Positions 10,573-21,977 of a stretch of 64,000 nucleotides of DNA are shown piece by piece; within the stretch, counting starts at the first letter, position 1, and each line of letters opens with the position of its first letter. The position numbers were made by a program, and so were the translations under genes. The notes below the pieces were generated by a model, which saw nothing but the letters and a program-made list of their open reading frames with translations, did not search any database and was not told the DNA's origin. This DNA comes from Fistulifera solaris (Eukaryota; Bacillariophyta; Bacillariophyceae; Naviculales; Stauroneidaceae), in contig AP026123.1 in NCBI GenBank assembly GCA_030295235.1, positions 2,604,001 to 2,668,000 of the forward strand, in the 5' to 3' direction.

Positions 10573-12149
10573 ATGATTGTAGTCAGGGCCAAGGCAAGGA
10601 AAAGCTCGATGCTGTCGACTGGCGTACTTCTTCTCTTCTCCCTGAGCGGCTTCAGCGTCTTTTGGATGAACCGTAAACTCGCTGCGTTTCAAGCAGAACC
10701 TTTTGGGAGCGTGATGTTCTGCATTACGAGCATGTTTGGTGAACGCAGCCAAGACAGGGACATTTCGACGATACCGTTCGCTTTTGTCGATCGTCCGCAT
10801 GAAGAAATGACCCATGGGACATTGGATATCGAAATGGATAATCTACCATTCATTGCTACCGTCCGCGAGTATTCGACGGGCAACAAGCCCACAACCAACG
10901 AGGAAACACCGAACTTTTACGATATGCTCGACATGTTCGATTGTTTACCGACAGGAAATGAATGCTTTGAGTGTCTAAATACAGATGCGATAGAAAGAGG
11001 TGGCACTTGTCAGCAATGTCAAGCCCAATGCCCATGCTTTTGTCAAGCACTTTGTAAAGTGAGACCGCCGCCCAAACCTTTGGCCGCTGAATGGAAAGTG
11101 ACCCGACCAAGTGCCTCGAAAGAAGCTGATAGAATAATTCCCCGTATCATTCATCAGACATGGTTTGAACCGATCACAAAAGAAAAGTATCCCAAAATGT
11201 CATTAATGACAGATTCGTTCCGACAATCGGGTTGGCAATACGAATTCTATGACGACGATCGCGCAGCACAGTTTCTGCAAACTCATTTCCCTCCCGCCGT
11301 CTTCGAAGCCTACGACGCCCTCTTGCCCGGAGCATTCAAGGCAGATCTCTTTCGTTATTGTGTCTTGCTGATCATGGGTGGTCTCTATGCCGATATGGAT
11401 ATCTTGTTAGAGAGTAATCTCGACAAACTGATTCCGCCTTCGGTGGGATTCATGACACCGGAAGATGTACCTGGTATGACGATTGGTCATGCGCATTGTT
11501 TGTGGAATGGATTCTTGGCAGCAGCACCGGGGCATCCCTTTCTGGCGCAAGCAATCCAAAACGTAGTAAATCACGCTCGGAACCGCTACACATCAGTGGA
11601 TTACGATGACATGCTGTGTCCGAATCCAGTCTTGACAATTCCCCATCGTAGTGTAAGTAGCATAAGTCGCGCGCAGGAATCGTCGATACGTTAGCTGAAA
11701 GCAATCATCTCACCCTTTGTCTCATTATGTTGATGCTTATCGCTTCAGGATGTTCTGTTTACAGCGGGGCCTTGTATTTTGGGAGCCAGTGTCAACGATG
11801 TATTGAAGAGGCACCGTCAGACATCCTTTTACCCGGTGATATCGAAGTATTTCCCCCGCATGGTAATGACATTACCGGAAATGATCTTTCGGATGACCCA
11901 CGCTCGTTGATTCCGGGCCGATCAGTCATTTTAAAACGAGATTGGATCGACAGATATCCTCATCGATTTATTTGGGAGGAAATGAACATGGTGGCGGCTC
12001 TCACTAACATTCCAGACTATGACGACCGGCCCAAATCGGTTGGACATTACGGAGATACGCACGAAGTCTTCAAGGTATATGGCTTGAGCGGAATCTACAA
12101 GGATACGCTTCGAGCCAATGTGGATATTGCAATCCATGTGGTGATTTGA
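10573..12149 (+). CDS. GT32-family DXD glycosyltransferase, copy 1 (one frameshift)
   Basis: Exon 1 (10573-11652) and exon 2 (11749-12149) are joined by a 96-nt intron. The N-terminus (residues ~12-34) is a type II membrane anchor after a basic tail. A conserved luminal stem (FIATVREYSTGNKPTTNEET) follows, then a Cys-rich module (residues ~130-160: CFECL, CQQCQAQCPCFC, LC) ending RPPPKP. The catalytic part has IPRIIHQTWFEP, KADLFRYCVLLIMGG and the DXD motif YADMD (D274, D276), which binds sugar nucleotide and metal. This is the Gly_transf_sug/OCH1-like family, probably Golgi. Exon 2 is broken by one missing base at the T4 run 11827-11830; copies 2 and 3 read RQTxFxPGDI here. With the base restored the product is 493 residues. 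Confidence 0.8.
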
Positions 12150-12514
12150 TCGACATTCTTGCGAGTAAGGTTAGGGGAAATTGAATTGTCCTACCATACG
12201 ACTATACGTAAGCGAAGACTGCGTTCAAATGTGGTACTCGTACACTAAAATTAAAATGTAGTGAAATTGTCTCTGAATTTTGAATTACTAGGTAATTTAC
12301 TACGGTACGGAGTACCAGTACGTAATTGTGCGGAGTTTTTTTTCAAATTATTATTCAAAAGAAAGATGTCGGATGTCGGTCTTAGAAAGGGCGGAAATTG
12401 AAGCATACCTGGTATACACCCCATAGGCAGTTATAAGGTCGTCGCGCATTCCTATAGATCCATCTCAAAAACGCAAACGCTCACTAAAAGATAAAAGACA
12501 TCGAGTGTTGACTT
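12150..12514. other. Spacer between GT32 copies 1 and 2
   Basis: This 365-bp spacer should contain the copy 1 3' end and the copy 2 promoter. The last ~20 bases before ATG 12515 (CATCGAGTGTTGACTT) are shared with the relic at 8.96 kb, so the leader was duplicated with the gene. Confidence 0.4.
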
Positions 12515-14308
12515 ATGCGTAGTATCCGCAATGCGCAAGACAAGGAGAAGAGACGATGCAACCACGTAACAATTTTACGGGCGATCATTTTCGCATTAAT
12601 TGTTGCGAGCGGATTCAGGATTCTCGGAAGCATTCAGTTGTTCCTTTTCGTAATTACAACGAGCCGTACGAATGGTTATTCGTCAACCATAACAACGACG
12701 CCTCTGTTGCGTAATTTTGAATCTCCGCCAATTATTGAATTTCCTCCGAATTCTCAATCCGAACAGCATAATGATAGCAAAAGGTATCACGGCGAAATTA
12801 TTCAGCCGCCTACTACTGTGATCGCTACACGATCTAACAATCTACCCTTCGCCTTTGCTGATCGAAAGCAACACGAAATGACTAGTGCTACTTTCGGGAT
12901 GAATATCGAGAATTTATCATTCATTGCTACTGTCCGCGAGTATTCGACAGGCAACAAACCCACAACAAACGAAGAAACACCGAATTTTTATGATATGCTT
13001 GACATGTTTGATTGTTTGCCCTCCGAGGCGTGCATGACATGTCTGGCAGCCGAAGACGAAGTACAAGGTGGAAACTGTGAACTCTGTCAAGGACATTGTT
13101 CTTGCTATTGTAAATCACTTTGTCTAGTACGACCACCGCCCAAACCATTGGTGGCTGAATGGAGAGTCGAAAGACCAACCTCTTTCCAGGACCCTGATCG
13201 ACACATCCCCCGAATCATTCATCAAACTTGGTTCGAACCAATCACAAGAGAGAAATATCCCAAAATGTCACAGCTCGTTCAATCGTTCCATCAGGCGGGA
13301 TGGCAATACGAATTCTATGATGATAATCGGGCCTCTCAGTTCTTAAAAGCACATTTCCCTCCTGCCGTCCGCGAAGCTTACGATGCGCTCCTACCGGGCG
13401 CGTACAAAGCCGACTTGTTTCGTTATTGTGTATTGTTGATCATGGGAGGAGTCTATGCCGATGTTGATGTGCTTTTGGAATGTAATTTAGATGAACTGAT
13501 ACCACCTTCGGTGGGATTCATGGCGCCGCAAGATACACCGGGCACGGAATCGGGCCAACGATATTGTTTGTGGAATGGATTTCTGGCAGCTGCTCCAGCA
13601 CACCCTTTTTTGGCGCAGGCAATCCAGAACGTAGTGAATCACGTTCGAAACCGCTACACATCGATTGATTACGACGACATGCTGTGTCCGAATCCGGACT
13701 TTTCTGTATCGCATACTTGGGTACGTGTTTCGCGCTGCTCCTTTGCCGCCTTTGTTCATACACTCATAATCACAAAATCGTCGATTGCTTCTCTTAAGGA
13801 TACTCTGCTTACTTCTGGACCTTGCATCTTGGGAGCAAGTGTCAACGATGTGCTCGGCTTGCACCGCCAAACCGGCTTTGAGCCCGGTGATATTGCACAA
13901 ATTTCAAATCGTGACGTGGGACATTCTGACGGCGCAGATCATACACAAATGATGAATGTTTCTCCAGATGATGCCCGTTCGTTGATTCCGGGTCGATCAA
14001 TAATTTTGAAACAAGATAGGAAACTAAATCACTGGCACAGGTTTGTCTGGGAAGAAATGGATTTGGTGGCTATATCCACTGACTTGCCCGAGTATGAAGA
14101 TCGACCCAAGTCGTTAGTCCATTATAGTGAGACGCATCAGAAGTTTGAAGTGTACGGCTTAGAGGGGGTTTACAGAAATTCATTGCGATCGAATGAGGAG
14201 ATAACGATTTCGGTTTGCATTGCTGGTGAATTGGCGGTGTCAAAGGCTAACACTGACTCGGATTCATCGTTGCAGCTCAACCACAAACATCCAGAGATTC
14301 GAGAATAG
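12515..14308 (+). CDS. GT32-family DXD glycosyltransferase, copy 2
   Basis: The domain plan matches copy 1 but with a different N-terminus. A basic tail and anchor (ILRAIIFALIVASGF) are followed by a longer Thr/Ser/Asn-rich stem of about 60 residues. Then come the shared FIATVREYSTGNKPTTNEET block, the Cys-rich module (CMTCL, CELCQGHCSCYC, LC), RPPPKP, IPRIIHQTWFEP and DXD in YADVD (D316, D318). An intron is likely at 13721-13798 (GTACGT...TTAAG), matching the intron position of copies 1 and 3. Here it is 78 nt, a multiple of three without stops, so spliced (571 residues) and retained (597 residues) forms are both open. The C-terminus is about 30 residues longer than in copies 1 and 3. Confidence 0.85.
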   Translation: MRSIRNAQDKEKRRCNHVTILRAIIFALIVASGFRILGSIQLFLFVITTSRTNGYSSTITTTPLLRNFESPPIIEFPPNSQSEQHNDSKRYHGEIIQPPTTVIATRSNNLPFAFADRKQHEMTSATFGMNIENLSFIATVREYSTGNKPTTNEETPNFYDMLDMFDCLPSEACMTCLAAEDEVQGGNCELCQGHCSCYCKSLCLVRPPPKPLVAEWRVERPTSFQDPDRHIPRIIHQTWFEPITREKYPKMSQLVQSFHQAGWQYEFYDDNRASQFLKAHFPPAVREAYDALLPGAYKADLFRYCVLLIMGGVYADVDVLLECNLDELIPPSVGFMAPQDTPGTESGQRYCLWNGFLAAAPAHPFLAQAIQNVVNHVRNRYTSIDYDDMLCPNPDFSVSHTWVRVSRCSFAAFVHTLIITKSSIASLKDTLLTSGPCILGASVNDVLGLHRQTGFEPGDIAQISNRDVGHSDGADHTQMMNVSPDDARSLIPGRSIILKQDRKLNHWHRFVWEEMDLVAISTDLPEYEDRPKSLVHYSETHQKFEVYGLEGVYRNSLRSNEEITISVCIAGELAVSKANTDSDSSLQLNHKHPEIRE

Positions 14309-15074
14309 ACAAACAATGAGCCGTTCCTGCTATAAACAGGTTGTAAGTAACTGCTGTTCACGGTGTTGTTCGGGCGTTAAATGTAATGGTTGGCTGCCTC
14401 GTTAGGGAATCCATTTGACCTAATTCAGTCCTCCAGCAATTCCATCAGAAACCATAGTATCAACACACATAGTTAAATGAAAATGGCTTAGCAGATGTTC
14501 ATCGATAATAATACTTGTAAGTTTTTAGCCTTTGACAAGTGCGTTATTGCATAAAGAAATAAAGCTTTCCGGGACTACAAGATTGAGAGGATATCCGGGA
14601 ATGAATACATCTAAATCTAACGCCATCTAATCCTCAACCATTTCCATCAATCATTAATGCATTATTTACTCAATAAATAATGCGCTTTGTTTGCGTAAAT
14701 TGACAATACTTTATAGGGAATTGCTTCGCCGAACGCAAAAATGAACGTCGTCGTTCCGTGACTGGAATGCAATTTGAGTCTGACTTGAGCATTAAAAAAT
14801 AAAGGCCTTAGTTTCGGGAGATGTTGTTTCGAGTAATGATGCACTTTTCTTCGATATCGAAATCGGAACCGTTTTACGACAATGTACACCATAGTCGATC
14901 GTAAGTTCAACGTTTTTCAGCTTGCGCCGCAGTCGGCATTTTGCAACACACAACAATTTGAAAAAAAACATTATCGGAAAAGAGGACAGGTGCCTTTCAA
15001 TGCATACCTGGTAGTGTGCAAAAGCTCGTTTCTCACTCTGTGATTTTGTCGTGTCTGCATGATCGTAAAGAAAA
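14309..15074. other. Spacer between GT32 copies 2 and 3
   Basis: About 765 bp with no supported gene. It includes an AT-rich run near 14640-14690. The promoter of copy 3 is expected just upstream of 15075. Confidence 0.4.
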
Positions 15075-16710
15075 ATGATCACATTCAAGGCTAAGGCAAG
15101 GAGAAGTACGATACTGTCAATCGCACTAACCATACTTTTATTAACTTGCGGCTTGGGTGTGATCTGGATGAACAGAAATTTGGCTGTTTTTCTTGTAGGC
15201 CCGCTTGATACCGAAATAGTTGGCATTACGAACATGCGTGATGGGCACCGCCACGACAGGGATGCAATAACATCGGATGATCTACCGTTTGCTTTGTCCG
15301 ATCAACCGAATAACACTATGGCAAACGCTCATTTGCATATGACGATACATGATTTACCGTTCATTTCAACTGTTCGAGAGTATTCGACAGGAAATACACC
15401 CGCAACAGATTCGGAAGCACCCAATTTTTACGATATGCTACGCTCATTTGATTGTTTACCATCAGGAAAATCATGTTTTAAATGTCTAAAATCAGGAGAG
15501 ATACGGAAAGGTGGCAGTTGTGAGCGTTGTCAAGCGCAATGTCCGTGTTTCTGTCGAACGCTTTGTCAAATACGACCGCCACCAAAACCTTTAGTAGCTA
15601 TATGGAAAGTAACTCGACCCCGCGCCTCAAAGGAGCCAGATCGACACATTCCTCAAATCATTCATCAAACATGGTTTGAGCCTATTACCAGAGAAAAATA
15701 TCCTAAAATGTCATTAATGACCGAGTCGTTCCGACAATCGGGTTGGCAATACGAATTCTATGACGACGATCGCGCAGCACAGTTTCTGCAAACTCATTTT
15801 CCTCCCGCTGTCATTGAAGCCTACGACGCCCTCTTGCCCGGAGCATTCAAAGCAGATCTCTTTCGCTATTGTGTTTTGCTGATCATGGGTGGTCTCTATG
15901 CCGATACGGATGTCATCTTGGAGAGTAATCTCGACAAGCTGATTCCGCCTTCGGTGGGATTCATGACACCGGAAGATATACCGGGTATGACAGTCGGTCA
16001 CGCGCATTGTTTGTGGAATGGATTTTTGGCAGCTGCCCCCGGGCATCCGTTCCTGGCGCAAACCATCCAAAATGTAGTGAATCATATTCGGAATCGATAT
16101 ACATCTATTGATTACGATGATATGTTGTGCCCGAACCCAGTGCTGACGGTGTCGCATCTCAAGGTACGTATGCACTCGCAATGGGAGGTGCTTGTGCAAT
16201 GGTATTGCTGCTGCTGAAAACAAAACGTCATATCTTTTGCTCAATAATCTCATTACTTTCACTTTTTGGCAGGATGTTTTGTTTACAGCGGGGCCCTGCA
16301 TTTTGGGAGCCAGTGTCAACGACGTCCTTCAATTGCATCGCCAGACGACCTTCGTACCCGGTGATATCGAAATCTTTCCGAGACAAAGCAACCACAATGG
16401 CAAGGAGCAACCCGAAAGCGGCCTTCATCAACACAGCTTCAACGAGACTTCAAGTGATCCTCGTTTACTGATCCCGGGCCGATCCATCATTTTAAAAAGA
16501 GATTTCATAGACAGATTTCCCCATCGATTTATATGGGAAGAAAAAAACATGGTGGCGGCTGTCACTAACATTCCAGATTATAACGATCGACCCGAAACGT
16601 TGGCACATTACGGAAAGCTCCATGACGATTTTGGGATTTATGGTTTGAACGGACTCTACAAGGACACGAATCGGGCCAATGAGGAAATTATGATAGAGAT
16701 TGTGCCCTGA
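15075..16710 (+). CDS. GT32-family DXD glycosyltransferase, copy 3
   Basis: Exon 1 (15075-16163) and exon 2 (16273-16710) are joined by a 109-nt intron (GTACGT...GGCAG) at the same phase-0 site as in copies 1 and 2. The spliced product is 508 residues. The N-terminus (KAKARRSTILSIALTILLLT) is closest to copy 1, giving a type II anchor. The Cys-rich module reads CFKCL, CERCQAQCPCFC, LC and is followed by RPPPKP, HIPQIIHQTWFEP and DXD in YADTD (D277, D279). Exon 2 keeps the intact RQTTFVPGDIEIF segment that is frameshifted in copy 1, and the end domain GRSIILKRDFIDRFPHRFIW. It is probably a Golgi transferase acting on protein or cell-wall glycans; the acceptor cannot be inferred. Beyond its TGA the same frame stays open for 163 codons. 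Confidence 0.87.
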
Positions 16711-17202
16711 AGACCTACACGGCAGTTTTCGTTTTCCCATGAAGAGACCATAGTCAGCGGCGATGCTGTAACAACTGATGAGAACAACGACATCGTAAAA
16801 GGCGGACAGGAATATCGGGGTTGTTCCCGGAAGTGGGACTTTCGTTGTACATTCCACTTTGAGACCCTCGCAAACCTTGAAGAGGGTCCTTTTCCCATGT
16901 TGACCAACAAAAAATGCACGAAATGGTACAAATTGTTCGCCTTCAAAGCTGAAGGAAACTCCGACGCACCAGCTCACACTTCAAGCTGTTCGACTTCAGA
17001 CAATCACACGGCGTGCGATGACATGACCGAAGTCGTGAGCCGTCATCTAGTACCAGTGAACTGTACTGGTTTACATGGAAGCGTTGACTTTCATTGTGAA
17101 ACCGATCCCTCGTCTCCCAATGCGATCGAACATCCGCAAAAAAGACCGCTTCATAGCGGCCATCGATTTGCTGAATATGAGAAAGGCTTCGAATCTCCCT
17201 AA
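16711..17202 (+). other. Long open extension in frame after the stop of GT32 copy 3
   Basis: Directly after TGA 16708-16710 the same frame continues for 163 codons to the next stop (17200-17202). The text is not low-complexity and has seven or so cysteines (for example RKWDFRCTFHFE and TNKKCTKWYKLFAFKAEG). I recognise no domain. It could be a chance frame, the remnant of a longer ancestral C-terminus, or a stop-readthrough extension. Frames on the opposite strand are also open in part of it, which weakens the case. Confidence 0.3.
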
Positions 17203-18132
17203 TAAGAAGCGGGGTCTCTAGTAAGGAGCATGCCGACTTTATATGCAATCCAATGCAAACGGTAACGCACATTCAAAATTGTGGGGAATGCTGTAGAATG
17301 CGTTTGGTGTTAGTATTGTCTTTTGCGCACACAAGGATACACCGATTATTCCACTTTGTGGTTATCCTTTGTGATCAGCGCTCCACTTGGTCAGGCGGTT
17401 TTGTGAAGATCGAAAAGAAGCAAGCTGCCCACATAAGATTCTTCACTCGCAAGTAAGGGGAAATTAGAATGCCTACTTTTACCGTTTGGATTTTTGAAAA
17501 CTCTGCATCCTTTTCGAGTCCGCAACAGTAACCATTACGGTTGCCCGTTCTTTCTGAGGGAGAAAAAAAGAAAGAGCTTCGTGCTCTCGATAGTCTAGCC
17601 TTTTGCTGTTCGAAATCAAAAGTAAAAACACAAAATTCGCGGAGAGATGATAACTGCAGCTTATTTCACTTCTTGAACGATGAACTTGTGCTTCCTTACT
17701 GCACAACAATCGCTCCAAAGAAAGACGTGTAATGCGCTAATAATTTTAAAATATAAGAAAAATAACACGGTTTCATGACTGACTTGCAGTCTTGGTTGAG
17801 TTCCTCCGAAATTCTTTGGCGATAGACAAGTTTCCGTTGGGAATAGTGGAGCTATCAACCGAACTAGCGATTATCCGTTCCAATAGCATAAAATCGTTTT
17901 CTATGTGCGTTTTATTTTTTCTGTAATCATAAACCCTGTATGCTTCTCTGTATATTGTAAAGTGTAGAAAGAAAGTGATCCGCCCACGCAACTGGCTCTC
18001 TAGAAAAAACGACAAAAAAGCCAAAAGATAATAGGAAAGCTACGAAAGAATTGGAAAACAATACAAGTAGTAAACTTGTCAAGGCATTGTTGAGCTTCTC
18101 CTTTGTGTTTCTACGTCTGTCTCATCAGCAGC
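17203..18132. other. Intergenic, no gene seen
   Basis: About 930 bp with only short overlapping frames (all under 85 codons) and no repeat that I can recognise. The promoter of the ABC transporter gene should lie at the right end. Confidence 0.45.
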
Positions 18133-20030
18133 ATGTCTAATCCAAAAGAAGGAGACGAGGCTCCGTATTTATCTTACTCGGAGAGCCATCTGTCGGATGA
18201 ATATCACCAAACACTGACGAAATGGCAACATGTTCGACTCGCTTTCAAGGCATTCCGTCTTCTTTCGTCACCTTACTTTGCTCGATCGGATGCACGACGT
18301 CTGTTTCTGCTGTTAGTCACACTCATGCTCATGAGCAGTGCCGTACGGGTCATTTTTAGTTATATTTCGCGCGATTACTGGAGTGCCTTGTCGGGTCGTG
18401 ATGAAGAACAATTTTATCACATTGTGCGTAATTTTTGTGTCGCCTTGGTCGTTCTGGCACCACTCAATGTCTTGTATCGATATCAACGAGAACGATTGGC
18501 ATTGCAATGGCGTGAATGGATGACAGAACGAATGTTGAAATTGTATGCAACAAATCGAGTGTATTATACATTGGAAGCGGATCCAAAGGATCAATCCAAA
18601 GTGGATAATCCGGATCAACGTATCTGTGAGGATGTTCGAAGTTTCACACATTTCAGTTTGACATTCTTCTTGACCCTGGCGATATCGATTATTGATTTGG
18701 TGGCCTTTTCGGTCATTCTTTACACCATTCAGCCCATGTTGTTTGTGTCCATTATCTCCTTCGCGACCGTCGGTTCGGTGGGCGTGGCTGTCATTGGACA
18801 ACAATTGATGCGTCTCAATGTAGAACGGTTGCAAAAGAAGCCGATTTGCGTTTCTCGCTCGTAAGAGTGCGCGAAAACGCCGAATCGATTGCGTTCTATT
18901 CGGGCGAACCGATGGAACAACAACAAATATTGAACCGATTGGATCAAGTGGTGGACAACAAGAACGATATCATTGTGACCAAACGGAATTTGGACTTTCT
19001 TACCACACTTTATAACTACGTGACATGGACGTTGCCGCTTTTACTGTTGGCACCAGCGTATTTTGGAGGAGTCATCGAGTTGGGTGTGATGCAACAAGCC
19101 GCAGTGGCATTCGGTCATGTGCTGGAAGACTTGTCTTTTATTGTGTGGGAGTTTGATAGTCTGGCGGAATTTTCCGCTTCCATTCGTCGTCTTTACCAGT
19201 TTTTGCAAGCGATACAGAAAGCAGATCCGGATCGTGATGAACACTCGCCGTTGCTGGGTGATGACATGTACAATGAAAAAGACGGACTGATTCTGCCAAC
19301 GGTTGCTAAACGCGGCCCATCGGTGCTAAGTACCATTCAATTGACTCCCAGCTTACATGCCGTCATGCCGCTGACCATTCGGAATCTCAGCGTGTCGACT
19401 CCTGACTATACTCGAACGCTAGTCAAGAATCTTTCACTGTCTGTCAACGATGGAGATCATGTTTTAATTTGTGGACCATCGGGAGCCGGAAAGAGCAGTT
19501 TAGTTCGCAGCATTGCTGGTTTGTGGACGGCAGGTTCCGGTTTTATTGAACGAACTTCGGATGTTTGCTTCCTGCCCCAGAAGCCATACTGTCCAGTGGC
19601 ATCCTTACGCAATCAACTTTTGTATCCTCACAACAGTGAGAATCAAAGCGATAAAGCCTTTGTTCAGTCCGATGAACAGCTTATAGCTATCATGAAACAA
19701 GTCAACATTCTGGGAATAGCCGAACAGGCCGGAAATGGGAACGTGGAAGCTGGATTAGATGCTGTTTTGGATTGGTCAAACCGGTTGTCATTGGGGGAAC
19801 AACAACGGTTGGCGTTTGGTCGCGTCTTGCTCCATCGACCCAGGCTTCTTATCTTGGATGAATCTACTTCCGCTATGGACGTCCAATCCGAACGTCAAAT
19901 GTACGATCTTTTGAGAGAATGGAAGGTCTCGTACATTAGCGTTGGTCACCGTCCGACTCTGATTGAGTTCCATGATATTCGACTGGAAATACGAGGGATG
20001 GGGGAATTCTCGATTGTTCGAATAGAATAG
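18133..20030 (+). CDS. ABC transporter, SbmA/BacA-YddA (ABC_membrane_2) half-transporter (one frameshift)
   Basis: From ATG 18133 a half-transporter of 632 residues is read if one A is restored in the A4 run at 18833-18836 (expected text ERLQKEADLRFSLVRVRENA). The N-terminal half is the type-2 membrane domain, with about five or six hydrophobic segments and the family text REWMTERML and VDNPDQRICEDVRSF. The latter is the EAA-like hallmark of ABCD and SbmA/YddA transporters. The C-terminal nucleotide-binding domain has Walker A GPSGAGKSS (~residue 448), signature LSLGEQQRLAFGR, Walker B LLILDESTSAMD and the H-loop ISVGHR. The N-terminus has no plastid presequence. Peroxisomal ABCD proteins move acyl-CoAs, while SbmA/YddA-type proteins move peptides or cobalamin; the text looks nearer the latter, but the substrate is not decidable. 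Confidence 0.85.
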
Positions 20031-20139
20031 TTTCTACGTGCACTTTAAGAAATTCAGAGCGGAACGTAGCTTCAAGAGAGTGATCATAGATACATTCATA
20101 GAGTTACATTATTGTTCTGTTCCAACTTCGCCCAACTGT

Positions 20140-21977
20140 TTATTCTTCATCGAGAATATTCATGTGATGTTTTGGAATAAACCCACTACGATCCATAGCG
20201 AAACGAAGAGGAGCCAGCATCGCGATGACAATAGGAAAGAAGACACCTGCCGGACTTTCTTTCACCCAAATCATGGCAGCCAAACACGCCAACTGCACCA
20301 CAGTTAACTTCCGAACAGAGGATTGGGGGACCACGCCGGTCCATCGCTCCTTGACTGCTGTCGCCTTTTCCTTGAACAAACCCTTAAAGCGCTCCCAGAA
20401 CTCGTTTCCAGGGAGCGACGAAGCGCCCAAGTATAGAAAGAGGCCCATCAACGCAGGTTTGGGAATCAGCGCCAGCCATTGACGGGGTTGCTTCAAAAGA
20501 ACACAACATCCAATACCAGCATGTATCAGTGCCCCGGTAAAACGTTGCTCAATGGTACCGACCACCTTTCCATCATTGTCGTACTTAGCACACGCTTTCA
20601 CGTGCGACACGGAACGAACAGTAGCTGCGACCAGCCACGGTAAACCGAAAATAGACTGCAACGCCGTCAACAAGCTAATCACTAGCATGTCGGCATGCAT
20701 ACCGTCTAACACATTACCGGGACGCCTTCCTTTTGTCATGTTGTATTTGTTGTTATTCACCAAACGAACTGTATACAATTGTGTGAGCGAAAGAGAGATC
20801 AAGCTTCACCTTATTCTTACGCCGTTCCTCGACACATACCTGTGATATTCTGATCCAAGAACAATAGTACTGTCGCCATCAGAGCCGGTAAAAACGACGC
20901 CCAACGAGCCCACACTGGCAAGTCCAACAACGGAATCAACCAGGGTCGTCCTGTGGTTGTCCCGAATTGCGACGGAATGGCCAACGCTGGCAATGTGACT
21001 CCGTGGGCGACACGGGCTGCACGTGCCAGCCAAGCTGCTACTACCACTCCAATGGTCGGCGCGAAATTGGAAATCGTATTGCGAATGGGCTTGTTAAAAT
21101 AGGCGGTACGACGCAAACCTTGCAAGCGTGTCGAAATCGTATACGTGGTGGAAGCACACACTAGAGTTAAAAGCGCTTGCACCAAAGGAGCCGACGAAAA
21201 GGTTCCCGCAATATTGGAGCACGCTTCGAACAAGAAAATGACACTGATCAAGACAGAAAAGATCTCGTCCGTGAAGCGCGTCAAATACTATTATTTTGAA
21301 TGTGAGACTTGCACTCAAAATCACTTGAGTAAACAATTTCCCAACGGTACACATACCTTGACCAAGTTCGAAGCAGAAGTCATGGCCGAAACAAAGAGAA
21401 TAGCCGAAGTCCACAATCCTGTCCAAGCATAGAGGGGCAAGAACGGCAACTTGTACATGTCGGCCATTTGCGCTAAACAAGCCACAAAAGCCAAAACGGG
21501 CCCTGTACCTCCGATAATCGTCATGGGCTGTGCCGCTGTGAGAGCGAAAAGAACTCCAGACACAGCAGTACTCGTGATCATTTCGACCGTTCCTATAGCA
21601 CTATTGGAAGCCACGGCATAAAGCCCTCCGAAACCCACGGCAGGCGCCAAGCAAGCAAAGAACATGAAGAATGTTGCAGCCAAGCATGGCAGTTGGAAAC
21701 CATCCGTCAAGTCAGACTTCCAGTACGGTAAGCGCGCCGCAAAATCACGTCGAACCCCGCGACCCAACTCTTCTAAAAGCGGTTCCTTGATAGGAACAGA
21801 AGATGACTCTGGGAGAGAAATTGCATCTACAGGTATTTGTGCCTTCTCCGCGGTCGAATACAAGCGTGTCTGAAAGGGAGAGCGGTTCAGTCGAACCGAA
21901 TACAGGCGAGAGGCTGATTGGAATGCCTTGCAGTACCCCACAACAAGTATAAGTCCTCCTAAAGTTAATGGTTTCAT
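20140..21977 (-). CDS. SLC4-type bicarbonate transporter with plastid-like presequence
   Basis: Three exons, 21357-21977, 20840-21287 and 20140-20768, are joined by introns of 69 nt (phase 0, ...LVK|YLTRFTDE) and 71 nt (phase 1, ...DQNIT|VRLVNN), giving 565 residues with no break. Hallmarks of the HCO3- transporter family are LTDGFQLPCLAATFFMFFAC, the IGGTGPVLAF loop, YLTRFTDEIFSVLIS and FLDQNITVRLVNN, plus KPALMGLFLYLGASSL. There are about 12 hydrophobic segments, and the large cytosolic domain of animal SLC4 proteins is absent. The N-terminus (MKPLTLGGLILVVGYCKA-FQ) is a signal peptide ending at Phe, then a Ser/Arg-rich stretch (SASRLYSVRLNRSPFQTRLY), which fits plastid import. Diatom SLC4 proteins are known Na+-dependent bicarbonate uptake carriers at the plasma membrane; a plastid-envelope place in the carbon-concentrating pathway is inference. 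Confidence 0.88.

Noticed and set aside
13246-13262. GGTTCGAACC resembling a tRNA T-arm
   Set aside because: It lies inside GT32 copy 2 and encodes the conserved WFEP segment; there is no acceptor stem or anticodon arm around it. I found no tRNA or rRNA in the window.
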